Source: Myxococcales bacterium
GTDB lineage: Bacteria > Myxococcota_A > Polyangia > Haliangiales > Haliangiaceae
Direction: 5' to 3'
DNA length: 61,029 bases
Assembly: GCA_016706545.1 (NCBI GenBank)
Contig: JADJJK010000060.1
Location: 1 to 61,029 of the forward strand
Part shown: positions 10,468 to 18,812 of the stretch, piece by piece
Numbering within the stretch: the stretch's first letter is position 1
How the letters are laid out: each line of letters opens with the position of its first letter
Notes under the pieces: generated by a model
Database searches by the model: none
What the model was told of the DNA's origin: nothing
The model's input: the letters and a program-made list of their open reading frames with translations, nothing else
Position numbers and translations under genes: made by a program

Positions 10468-10619
10468 ATGATCATCTGATCTGGAAACTCAAGATCTGGA
10501 GGATCTCGTGTGGATCCGAAGATCAAGATTCCGGATCACTACCGATCCATTTGATCAGTATCGCGGGGCCCTGGAAAACTGGACCCCGAGGGACAAGACT
10601 TGCTATCGATTCGTGGGCG
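10468..10619. other. AT-richer patch with a dense cluster of GATC sites
   Basis: Nine GATC tetramers start at 10470, 10478, 10493, 10502, 10513, 10521, 10534, 10544 and 10553, i.e. nine in 87 bp with spacings of 8-15 bp. The patch is clearly less GC-rich than its surroundings and lies directly before the proposed start of the SNF2 gene. Function unknown. Confidence 0.75.
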
Positions 10620-12947
10620 ATGTCGCTGATTTCGGGGAATGGCCGCGCAGCCGCGGCGAACGCGAGCACTGCCGCGCCGGTACCGGCCGCTGGCCGGCTG
10701 ACGCCACGGCTGACGCTCCTGGCAGAGACCCTGTTCGATGAGGACGGCAGCGAGCGCCCGGTGGCCGCGCTGCGGCTCGACTTCGACTACCAGGGCACGG
10801 TGGTGCGCGCCGCCTCGCTGTCCGCGGCGTTGCCGCAAGGCCGTCGCCGCGACGCTGGCGCTGAGTCCGCCGCGCGCCGCGTGCTGGAGGGCCTCGGCGC
10901 GATCGAGATCTCTTGTCTTGGCGAGTGCTCACTGTCGATCGACGCAGATGTCGACTATGTGGTGCGCGTGGACGCCGACGTCCATGCCCTGTGTGGGTTC
11001 ACCGCCTACGCGGTGCCGCTGCTGCGCAAGCGTGGTTGGAAGGTGGAGATCGATTCCGAGTATCCCTGGCAGGTGGTGGAGTCCGAGGCCTCGCTGTACG
11101 CGGGCGCCAACCGCAGTCCAGATCGCCCGGACTGGTTCTCCATCGAGCTTGGCATCGAGATCGAAGGCCATCGAGTCAGCCTGCTGGAGCCGCTGCTGCA
11201 GCTCCTGGATCAGACCGGCGGGCTTGATACGCTGTCCCGGGCGCGTCGCTGCGTCGCGGTGCAGGTCGGTGACAAGCGCTGGCTGACCTTGCAGCCGGAG
11301 CGGCTGCGCCTGCTGTGCAAGGTGCTGGTGGAGATGTACCGAGAGGGCAAGCAGGTGTCCGCGCCCATGTCGCGCGTCGCCACCATCGCGGAGGTCGGCG
11401 CCGCGCTGTACGAGGTGGATCGTCCCTTCCGCTGGACCGGCGACACCAGCCTGCGCGATCGCGCCTACGATCTGGCGCTGGGTCCACGAGCGGACGCGGT
11501 GCCGCTGCTCACCACCTTGCGCGCCGAGCTGCGCTCGTACCAGCATGACGGGGTTCGCTGGATGCAGCACCTGCGCGAGCACGGCGCCGGCGGCATCCTC
11601 GCCGACGACATGGGCCTGGGCAAGACGCTGCAGACGATCGCCCACGTCACCGCGGAGAAGGAGGCCGGCCGCCTCGATCGCCCGGCGATGATCCTCACCC
11701 TGACCAGCGTCCTTGGCAACTGGCAGCGCGAGCTGGCCCGCTTCGCGCCAGGCCTCAAGGTCCTGACCATCGGCCACGCTCCGCGCGCGGTGCGCCAGGC
11801 TCGCTGCGCCGAGATCCCCAACTACGACATCGTGCTGTCGACGTATCCCCTGGTGGTGCGCGACCGCGAAGACCTGGCCGCCCACCAGTACCACTTGCTC
11901 ATCCTCGATGAGGCGCACTCGATCAAGAACCCCGCCGCGCAGGCCCGCGAGGCGGTGGTGTCGCTGGACGTGCGCCACCGCGTCTGCCTCTCCGGAACGC
12001 CCATCGAGAACAACCTCAACGAGCTGTGGTCCATGTTCGACTTCTTGAACCCGGGCGCGCTGGGCACGCTGGATCAGTTCCAGCGCGAGTTCCGCGCCCC
12101 CATCGAGGAGCACGGCGACCGCGTCCGCCTGGAGGCCCTGCGCGACCGCGTCCGGCCGTACATCTTGCGCCGCACCAAGGATGAGGTGGCCAAGGAGCTG
12201 CCGCCCAAGACCGAGCTGGTGCGCTCTGTCGAACTCACCGGCGCCCAGCGCGAGCTGTACGAGAGCATCCGCGTCGCCGCCCACGCCGAGGTCCGCGAGC
12301 ACATCAAGTCGCGCGGCGTGGATCGCTCCACCATCGCCGTGCTCGACGCCTTGCTCAAGCTGCGCCAGGCTTGCTGCGATCCGCGCCTGTGCTCGGTGGA
12401 GGCCGCTCGCGCCCTGGGCCCCACCCCGCCCACCGCCAAGCTCGACCTGCTCACCGAGATGCTGCAGACCCAGCTCGGCGAGGGCCGCCGCATCCTGATC
12501 TTCTCCCAGTTCGCCCGCATGCTCGCCCTCATCAGCGAGCGGCTGCTCGGCCTGGGCGTCGGCCACGTCACCCTGACCGGCCAGACTCCGGACCGCCAGC
12601 GCCCCATCGACGCCTTCGAGAACGGTCGCGCCGACGTCTTCCTGATCTCGCTGCGCGCCGGCGGCACCGGCCTGAACCTGACCTCCGCCGACACCGTGAT
12701 CCACTATGACCCGTGGTGGAACCCCACCATGCAGGCCCAGGCCACCGACCGCGCCTATCGCATCGGCCAGAAAAAGCCAGTCTTCGCCTACAACCTCATC
12801 GCCTCCGGCTCCGTCGAGGAGCGCATGCTCGGCCTGCAGCAGCGCAAGCGCCGCATCGCCGACTCCATCCTGTCCAAGGGCACCGCGGCCGGCGGCGCCC
12901 TCACCGAGCGCGAGATCGAAGACCTGATGGCCCCGCTGGCGGAGTAG
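10620..12947 (+). CDS. SNF2-family DEAD/DEAH-box helicase
   Basis: A 775-residue SNF2-type ATPase, probably a DNA translocase. Walker A is ILADDMGLGKTLQTIAH (about residues 322-338), DEAH box LLILDEAHSIKNPAAQ (about 426), then LSGTPIENNLNELWSMFDFL, and the second RecA lobe has ILIFSQFARML, LISLRAGGTGLNLT and QATDRAYRIGQ. The start is uncertain: the frame stays open to 10359, but residues encoded before 10620 look non-coding. Many bacterial relatives carry an N-terminal SWIM zinc finger and several hundred further residues that are absent here, where the tandem array and GATC patch lie instead. It may be 5'-truncated. Confidence 0.88.
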   Translation: MSLISGNGRAAAANASTAAPVPAAGRLTPRLTLLAETLFDEDGSERPVAALRLDFDYQGTVVRAASLSAALPQGRRRDAGAESAARRVLEGLGAIEISCLGECSLSIDADVDYVVRVDADVHALCGFTAYAVPLLRKRGWKVEIDSEYPWQVVESEASLYAGANRSPDRPDWFSIELGIEIEGHRVSLLEPLLQLLDQTGGLDTLSRARRCVAVQVGDKRWLTLQPERLRLLCKVLVEMYREGKQVSAPMSRVATIAEVGAALYEVDRPFRWTGDTSLRDRAYDLALGPRADAVPLLTTLRAELRSYQHDGVRWMQHLREHGAGGILADDMGLGKTLQTIAHVTAEKEAGRLDRPAMILTLTSVLGNWQRELARFAPGLKVLTIGHAPRAVRQARCAEIPNYDIVLSTYPLVVRDREDLAAHQYHLLILDEAHSIKNPAAQAREAVVSLDVRHRVCLSGTPIENNLNELWSMFDFLNPGALGTLDQFQREFRAPIEEHGDRVRLEALRDRVRPYILRRTKDEVAKELPPKTELVRSVELTGAQRELYESIRVAAHAEVREHIKSRGVDRSTIAVLDALLKLRQACCDPRLCSVEAARALGPTPPTAKLDLLTEMLQTQLGEGRRILIFSQFARMLALISERLLGLGVGHVTLTGQTPDRQRPIDAFENGRADVFLISLRAGGTGLNLTSADTVIHYDPWWNPTMQAQATDRAYRIGQKKPVFAYNLIASGSVEERMLGLQQRKRRIADSILSKGTAAGGALTEREIEDLMAPLAE

Positions 12948-13047
12948 CGACAGTGGCTCGGCTGCGGCTACCACCGGTACCAGCCAGCCAGGGCCCATAG
13001 CCGGTCGAGGACGAAACGCGCCCGCTCACCGCGCAGGTGTCCGGCAG

Positions 13048-15510
13048 CTACGGCGTGATGAGCGTGCCGAGAATCTGAACTCCGAGGGCGAGACCACGGC
13101 TTCCACCCATGGCGTTGATCGCGTTGCCGCCGATGGCTCCGAGCAAGGCGCCAACGACACACCACATCCCGGTCCTTTCGCGTTCTGCGCTCGACGAGGT
13201 CGCGTGCTGATAGACGCACTTTCCAGCCTGCACCGTGAACAAGATCATGTTGTCGAGCACAGCCGTTTCGGTTGAGACGCTGCCGCCGCGCACGCTCATC
13301 CCCAGCGTATCCCCGGTTCGCGGATCGAACCGCCACCAGCTCGTGCCGCCAGGCGCGACCACTGTCAGGTAGCCGGCCGCAAGATCGGCCGCTGCGAGCC
13401 GGTGAGCCTCCGGCGCGGCCACCAGCGACCCTGGTAGGGCGGCCATGGCGCCAACGGTGGTCCAGCCCTTGCCACCAGACGCGGTGAAGTCCTCGCTGGT
13501 GTTCGCGCTACGAGCACACCGCGAGCTCGTAGTGCATGCGAGGACGGCGGCTTCGATGGCCGTATCGGCGACGCCCTGGGCAAGCTTCACCGCGCGCGTG
13601 TCCGAACCCTGGCTCGGCCACACGGTCACTCTGTTGGCGACGATGTCGAACCCGTCACGGGACACGTAACCAGCCGCGGCCTCCACGATCCGCTGACGCC
13701 GGGTCATGAGGTCGATGCGATCCAGATACACTTGATCACCAACTCCGCTCAGCTCGAAGCGCGCCAGCGCTAGCTGATAGAGCGGGCCCGGCAGCGTCGG
13801 GAGCTGGTTGACCCGATCTCGAAGCCCGCGCTCAGGCGCCGCAGCTCCGAGGCTCACGAGTTCGCTGAGGACCGGGCGCGCTTCGATCAGCGCCTTGATC
13901 GTTCGATCATCGACGAACGAGGAGGGGATCCGGGCGAACATGGGCAAGATCTCGGTCTCGCCGCTGAGCGCGAGCCCGCGATCAACTCGCGCTGCCGCGG
14001 CCAGTCTTCGCGGCCGGACCGCGGCGCGCTCGGCGCCCGCGCCAAGCGCGTCGAAGACCAGACGACGTGCGACCGTTGGAGGTGCGCCTGGCGCTCGCAG
14101 CTCGAACTCCATCCACTCCGCGGTGAACCCGCTGGATTCGACCACAGGCGGCGGTGCGGCAGGGGCAGCTTGAGGGTCGCCCGGCAGCGTATCGAGCAGC
14201 CCGGTCGCCACGTCCACTGACTTCTTGGTCGCGCGCTGAACCGCGCGCGCGAGCCGGGTCGTGTTGGCGTCCGGGGCGCTGACATCGTAGAGCTCGCCCC
14301 CGTCGGTGACCGACATCCTGGCGACGATGCCCTTGCCTATCCGCAGCACAGGGATCCACTCGGTCTGGGTAAGCAAGGCCGCCCGTGCCTCGACGGCGGG
14401 GTCCTTGCTACCGAGCAGGACGTCCTGTTCCGGAACATCGATCGGGATGTTGGTCAAGGAGATCCGCTGGCCATAGAACTTCGCGGGTACGAACGTGTGT
14501 TCGAGCAGCGTTGCCTCCCGTCGGTTCTGGTCCTCCCAGATCTCGGCGACGACGCGGATGGTCAGGGTGTGCCACCGGTCATCGGCGAGCTCGTCGGGCG
14601 CCACGGTCTCTTCGGCCTGGGCGAGAGCTTGCCCGGGCTCCGCGTCGGCAAGCGACGGATCGAGGTCCATCCACACGCCGCCGTCCTCGAGCTGGACCCA
14701 CCAGTGGTCGGCGAACGCGGCCGGATCCGGACTGGCTGCGACGTCGGCTGCGGGCACCATCTTGCCCAGCGCCTTCGCCTGCTCCGCGATCCGCGCCCGG
14801 ACACTGGCGGTCAGTGCTGCGGTCGCGGCCTCCGCCTTGTCGTAGCGCGCTTTGAACGCTGCGGAGTCGACGCCGAAGTCCTGCACTAGCTGCTCGATCA
14901 CCGGCGCGCTACTGGAGTTGATGGCGGGCAGCGCCGGTCGCGGCCGTGCGGACCAACTCGTCGCCAGCTTCTGGACGACATCGGCTGGTAGCGTCGCGTG
15001 CGCAAGCCGGACCCCGAGTCCGGTCTGCTTCAGCAGCTCGGCGAGCAACAACGCGCGATCGAGGCTGTTGCCGAGCCGATCCATCATCACACCAACCGCG
15101 CCGCGTAACGCGCCATGATAGGGGACGAGCGCGGTCTGATCGCGCACCCACTTGAATAGACCTCCGCGCTCCGCTCCAGCGATGGCGATCACCGTCGATG
15201 GATCCCAGGCCTCGCGAGAGGCGGACCGCATCGACTCGGCCAAGCGGTCGACCACCTTGCCCGCGCGGTCAGCACGGACCGCCGCGGTCGCGGGGCCGCT
15301 GGGCCCAAACAGCGCGACGACCGCCGCGCTGGTGGTGATCGCCAGCTCGTGTGCAGGATCCGGAGGCGCCGCCCGCACCGGCTGGTCTGTCGCCGCGGCC
15401 GCTGCGGCCGCCGCGCCTGACCCTGGCCCCGGCTTGGGCGCCGCCTTCTTCTTGCCACAGCTCGCGGCGGCGAGCGCGGCGAGCACGACGATCGCGAAGA
15501 CCTTGTTCAT
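13048..15510 (-). CDS. Transglutaminase-like domain lipoprotein
   Basis: This 820-residue lipoprotein has a lipobox ending AAASC (Cys18). A transglutaminase-like fold spans about residues 110-310: KWVRDQTALVPYHGALRGAV, GNSLDRALLLAELLKQTGLG and HWWVQLEDGGVWMDLDPSL, which supplies the His and Asp of the usual triad. The place of the nucleophilic Cys appears taken by the NSLD segment, so catalysis is doubtful. The remaining 500 residues are unassigned. Its ATG overlaps the stop of the upstream two-VWA gene (ATGA), indicating coupled translation. Confidence 0.75.
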   Translation of the reverse strand: MNKVFAIVVLAALAAASCGKKKAAPKPGPGSGAAAAAAAATDQPVRAAPPDPAHELAITTSAAVVALFGPSGPATAAVRADRAGKVVDRLAESMRSASREAWDPSTVIAIAGAERGGLFKWVRDQTALVPYHGALRGAVGVMMDRLGNSLDRALLLAELLKQTGLGVRLAHATLPADVVQKLATSWSARPRPALPAINSSSAPVIEQLVQDFGVDSAAFKARYDKAEAATAALTASVRARIAEQAKALGKMVPAADVAASPDPAAFADHWWVQLEDGGVWMDLDPSLADAEPGQALAQAEETVAPDELADDRWHTLTIRVVAEIWEDQNRREATLLEHTFVPAKFYGQRISLTNIPIDVPEQDVLLGSKDPAVEARAALLTQTEWIPVLRIGKGIVARMSVTDGGELYDVSAPDANTTRLARAVQRATKKSVDVATGLLDTLPGDPQAAPAAPPPVVESSGFTAEWMEFELRAPGAPPTVARRLVFDALGAGAERAAVRPRRLAAAARVDRGLALSGETEILPMFARIPSSFVDDRTIKALIEARPVLSELVSLGAAAPERGLRDRVNQLPTLPGPLYQLALARFELSGVGDQVYLDRIDLMTRRQRIVEAAAGYVSRDGFDIVANRVTVWPSQGSDTRAVKLAQGVADTAIEAAVLACTTSSRCARSANTSEDFTASGGKGWTTVGAMAALPGSLVAAPEAHRLAAADLAAGYLTVVAPGGTSWWRFDPRTGDTLGMSVRGGSVSTETAVLDNMILFTVQAGKCVYQHATSSSAERERTGMWCVVGALLGAIGGNAINAMGGSRGLALGVQILGTLITP

Positions 15511-18500
15511 GGAGCACTCCCTGGCGCGAGGATGTTCACGTCGATCTCATCGCCGGACTTCTTGAGCTCGACCTGGGTCAGCTTGTCGGCGGCTATCTCG
15601 ACCTGGTCGATCACCACCGGGGCGCCGGACGACGCGATCCGGATCGTCAGCGCGCCCTGCGGCACCAGGATGGGCTCGCCGCCGATCGCGCCGCGCCCGA
15701 CCACCGCGCCGGTCGCGTCGAGCGCCTCGAACGGCACCGCCATCGCGCGATCGATCGCGGCGCCGAGCGAGGCCTCGTCCTGGGCGTCGTGGAATGAGCC
15801 ACCGCCGAGCGTGGCGACCTTGGCCATCGCGTCGCGCTCCGCGGCATCGGTGAGGCCGAAGCCGACGATGCTCAGCGTGACGTCGAGCCCGGCGGCGCGC
15901 AGCGCGGCCACGGCCGCGGCCGGATCGCCACCGCACTCCTCCTTGCCGTCGGTGACCAGCAGCAGGACCGCGGGCCCCTTGGCGTCTCGCAGGTCCGCCC
16001 CCGCCGCGGCGATCGAGAACGCGATCGGCGTGGTCCCGCGCGGCTTGATCGCCTTGATCCGGGCAGTCAGCCGCTTGCGGTCGAGCGCACCAAACGGCAC
16101 CAGCAGCTCGGTGTCCTCGCACGCGCCGGCCGCCTTGTCGGGCTTGCGGTGGCCATAGACCCGCAGCGCCACCTGCGCCTGCGCCGGCAGGCGGGCGATG
16201 ACGTCGGTGAGCACGCGCCGGGCCGCCTCCATCATCGTCTGGCCGCCCAGCTTGCGCTTCATCGAGCCCGACGCATCGAGCACCAGCTCGACTCGCGGCG
16301 GCACCGCGAGCCGGTCGCCCACCGCCTTGACCACCAGCCGGCCGGTGGCGGTCGAGGTGGTGGCGGCGATGGCGTAGGTCGCCGGCGCGTGCAGCTCCGC
16401 GCCGATCTCGGCGTACAGGCGGGCGAGCTCGGAGGACTTCGCGATGTATGCGTAGCGCCCGCCGGTGGACAGCGCGGCGTCCGCGAGCAAGCGCTCGGCG
16501 GTGGAGCCGGCGCGCGCGACGAAGTTGCGCAGGCCGTCGCCCAGGCCGATGGTGTAGAGCCGCGCTCGCCCGTGGTCCAGCGCGGCCCACAGCTCGGTCG
16601 GCTCGGCCTTGCTCGTGGTGTCCTCGCCGTCGGTCATCATCACGATCGCGCGGCTTCCCTCCACCTTGTCGAGCAGCGTGACACCCGCCTTGATCGCGTC
16701 GAAGATCGAGGTGCCGCTGTCGGCGTAGACCTTGCCCTCGAGCGCGCCGAGCAGCTGCGCGCGCTGGCCGGTGAAGTCCTTGAGCAGCACCTCGGTCCCG
16801 TCATCGAACCGGATCAGCTGGACCCGATCGGTCGGCTGGATCTTGCCGAGGTAGTCGCGCAGCGCGAGGTCGAGATCGGCGACCCGGTGCACCATGCTGC
16901 CGCTGGTGTCCCAGATCACCACCTGCGCGCTCGGCGGCTGCAGCACCTGGAGGTAGAGGTCGCCGCCGCCGTGTACCACCGAGAACCGCGCGCGGGTCCC
17001 GCGGGTGCGCGACGGATCGAGCACGTACTTCGTCGCGAACTTCGAGTCCATCACCGTGACCCGCGTCCGGATCGACGGGCGGCCCTCGAGCGAGACCGTG
17101 AGGGCCTGGCCGCCGGTCGCGGCGCCGGGGACCACGAACACGTCGCGATCCGTCGCCGCGCTCAGCTCACCGCCGATGGGGGTCGGCGCCTCTACGCGGT
17201 CCGCCTCCTTCTGTGAGTCGTTGGGCTCGCGCTCGCGCCGGGCCCAGGTCTCCTTGCCCATCGTCGCCGCGGCCTGGAGCCGGTCGATGGGCCGCGCGCG
17301 GCCGGCGACCAGCGAGCGCTCGCCGGGCGCAGCGCGCTCGAACGCCGAGACCTCGCCCAGCGTGGTGTTGCCCTCGCCGTTGTTCTCGAGGATCCGCAGC
17401 TTGAGGTACCGAACGGCCCGGCCCAGCGGGACGGTGATCGGCCCGGCCTCGCGTGGCACCTCGATGAGCTTGACGGTCTCGAACCCGTCCCACGGGCTGT
17501 CGTCCGAGGAGAGGATCTCGATGAACTTGGCCCAGGTCGAGACGTTCGGCTTGGGCCCCACGTACCACCGGCTCCCGCTGGTCGGATCGATCACCAGGCG
17601 GTCGAGGTGGGCGGCGCGGTGGTCGCGGAACGCGAAGGTGAACTCTTGCGGCAGGTGCGCCGCCGAGCCGATCGGCCCGGCGCTGGACTGCCACCCCACC
17701 GAGTCGCTGACCACGCCGTCGATCAGCTCCACCGCCAGATGATCGCGCTCCTGCGAGGTGAACCGGACCAGGCTCCCGCCGAGCGCCGGCAGCAGCAGGT
17801 TCTTCTCCACGTCCGCGACGATCGAGGCAGCCTCCGCCGCTTCATAGATCTGCAGCTCGCCGAGCTGCGGCGGCGCGGCGCCGTGGGTCGAGGCGATCGC
17901 CAGCTTGACCCACCGGGCCTTGGTCGGCGGGAACCTCAGCATGGTCTCGCCGGCGGCCGCCGGCAGGGTCGCCGTCGCGACCCGGGTGAACCCGTCGGTC
18001 GCGCTGGTGGTCGACACCAGCAGCTCCACCTCCTTGGGGATGGCGCCCGGGCCGGACAGGTTCCCGCTCGACGCGCTATCGATGACCGCCGCGGCGATCG
18101 TCGCCTCGCGATCTTCCCGGAACCCGATCACGATCGCGACCGGGGCGAGCGCCTCGTGCTCCGCGGCCCAGCCCAGCGAGCTCGCGATCGGTCCGACCCC
18201 GCGGATCACCGGGAACCCGTCGAGCAGGTTGCTGAGCCGCCACTGCGGATCGGCGGCCTCGGCCGGGCTCACCACGTGGCCGCCGAGCGCCGCCAGCGCG
18301 ATGTTGGCGCCCAGTGTCAGGTCCTCGGGGGCCGGCGTCGGCTCGGGGCTGGCGTTCACCGGCGCGCCGCCGCCGCTGCCTCCGTCCGCGACCGCGCCGT
18401 CACGCGCGCCAGCCGCTGCCGACCCGCCGGCCGCCGCGCCCCCGCTACCACCCGACGAGCCGCTGCTCGTCGCCGATCCCGGGGTGGGCTTGTCAGCGCG

Positions 18501-18554
18501 CTGCCCGCACGCCGCGACGGCGAGCACCGCCAGGATCCATGCGATCGGTTGCAC
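15507..18554 (-). CDS. Lipoprotein with two von Willebrand factor A domains
   Basis: This 1015-residue protein has signal and lipobox VLAVAAC (Cys16) and a Gly/Ser/Ala-rich linker. Residues about 85-420 contain two galactose-binding/discoidin-like stretches (AKWVKLAIASTH; AVRYLKLRILENNGEGNTT). VWA domain 1 starts near residue 553 with MIDAS motif DTSGSM, and domain 2 near 753 with DASGSM; both continue with TDGxE motifs. A C-terminal beta-rich tail follows. Probably a surface-exposed adhesion or scaffold protein. It is the first gene of a two-gene operon with the transglutaminase-like lipoprotein. Confidence 0.85.
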   Translation of the reverse strand: MQPIAWILAVLAVAACGQRADKPTPGSATSSGSSGGSGGAAAGGSAAAGARDGAVADGGSGGGAPVNASPEPTPAPEDLTLGANIALAALGGHVVSPAEAADPQWRLSNLLDGFPVIRGVGPIASSLGWAAEHEALAPVAIVIGFREDREATIAAAVIDSASSGNLSGPGAIPKEVELLVSTTSATDGFTRVATATLPAAAGETMLRFPPTKARWVKLAIASTHGAAPPQLGELQIYEAAEAASIVADVEKNLLLPALGGSLVRFTSQERDHLAVELIDGVVSDSVGWQSSAGPIGSAAHLPQEFTFAFRDHRAAHLDRLVIDPTSGSRWYVGPKPNVSTWAKFIEILSSDDSPWDGFETVKLIEVPREAGPITVPLGRAVRYLKLRILENNGEGNTTLGEVSAFERAAPGERSLVAGRARPIDRLQAAATMGKETWARREREPNDSQKEADRVEAPTPIGGELSAATDRDVFVVPGAATGGQALTVSLEGRPSIRTRVTVMDSKFATKYVLDPSRTRGTRARFSVVHGGGDLYLQVLQPPSAQVVIWDTSGSMVHRVADLDLALRDYLGKIQPTDRVQLIRFDDGTEVLLKDFTGQRAQLLGALEGKVYADSGTSIFDAIKAGVTLLDKVEGSRAIVMMTDGEDTTSKAEPTELWAALDHGRARLYTIGLGDGLRNFVARAGSTAERLLADAALSTGGRYAYIAKSSELARLYAEIGAELHAPATYAIAATTSTATGRLVVKAVGDRLAVPPRVELVLDASGSMKRKLGGQTMMEAARRVLTDVIARLPAQAQVALRVYGHRKPDKAAGACEDTELLVPFGALDRKRLTARIKAIKPRGTTPIAFSIAAAGADLRDAKGPAVLLLVTDGKEECGGDPAAAVAALRAAGLDVTLSIVGFGLTDAAERDAMAKVATLGGGSFHDAQDEASLGAAIDRAMAVPFEALDATGAVVGRGAIGGEPILVPQGALTIRIASSGAPVVIDQVEIAADKLTQVELKKSGDEIDVNILAPGSAP

Positions 18555-18812
18555 CGCGCGACTATAGCCCTCTGATCGATGTCCGACCTCGAAAGACGCT
18601 TGAATCCCCTGTCAGCGGTACCAGCGAGCCAGCATCCGTAGAAGCGCGAGGACGATGCGCACCCGATCCCGCGCTCCGGCCAGGTGCCCAGGCAGCGCCG
18701 CTACGCGCTAGCAGTGAGCGGCTCTCTGCCTCCGCTGGGCCAGTCGCTCCTGGGGGACCGGGACATCGCTCCACGCTGGCCGAGGGCACTCCGCTTGCAC
18801 ATCCAGGGCAGC
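18555..18812. promoter_or_regulatory. Divergent intergenic region
   Basis: These 258 bp separate the minus-strand VWA operon from the plus-strand BNR lipoprotein and must hold both promoters. I could not identify specific -35/-10 or -24/-12 boxes with confidence. Confidence 0.35.
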
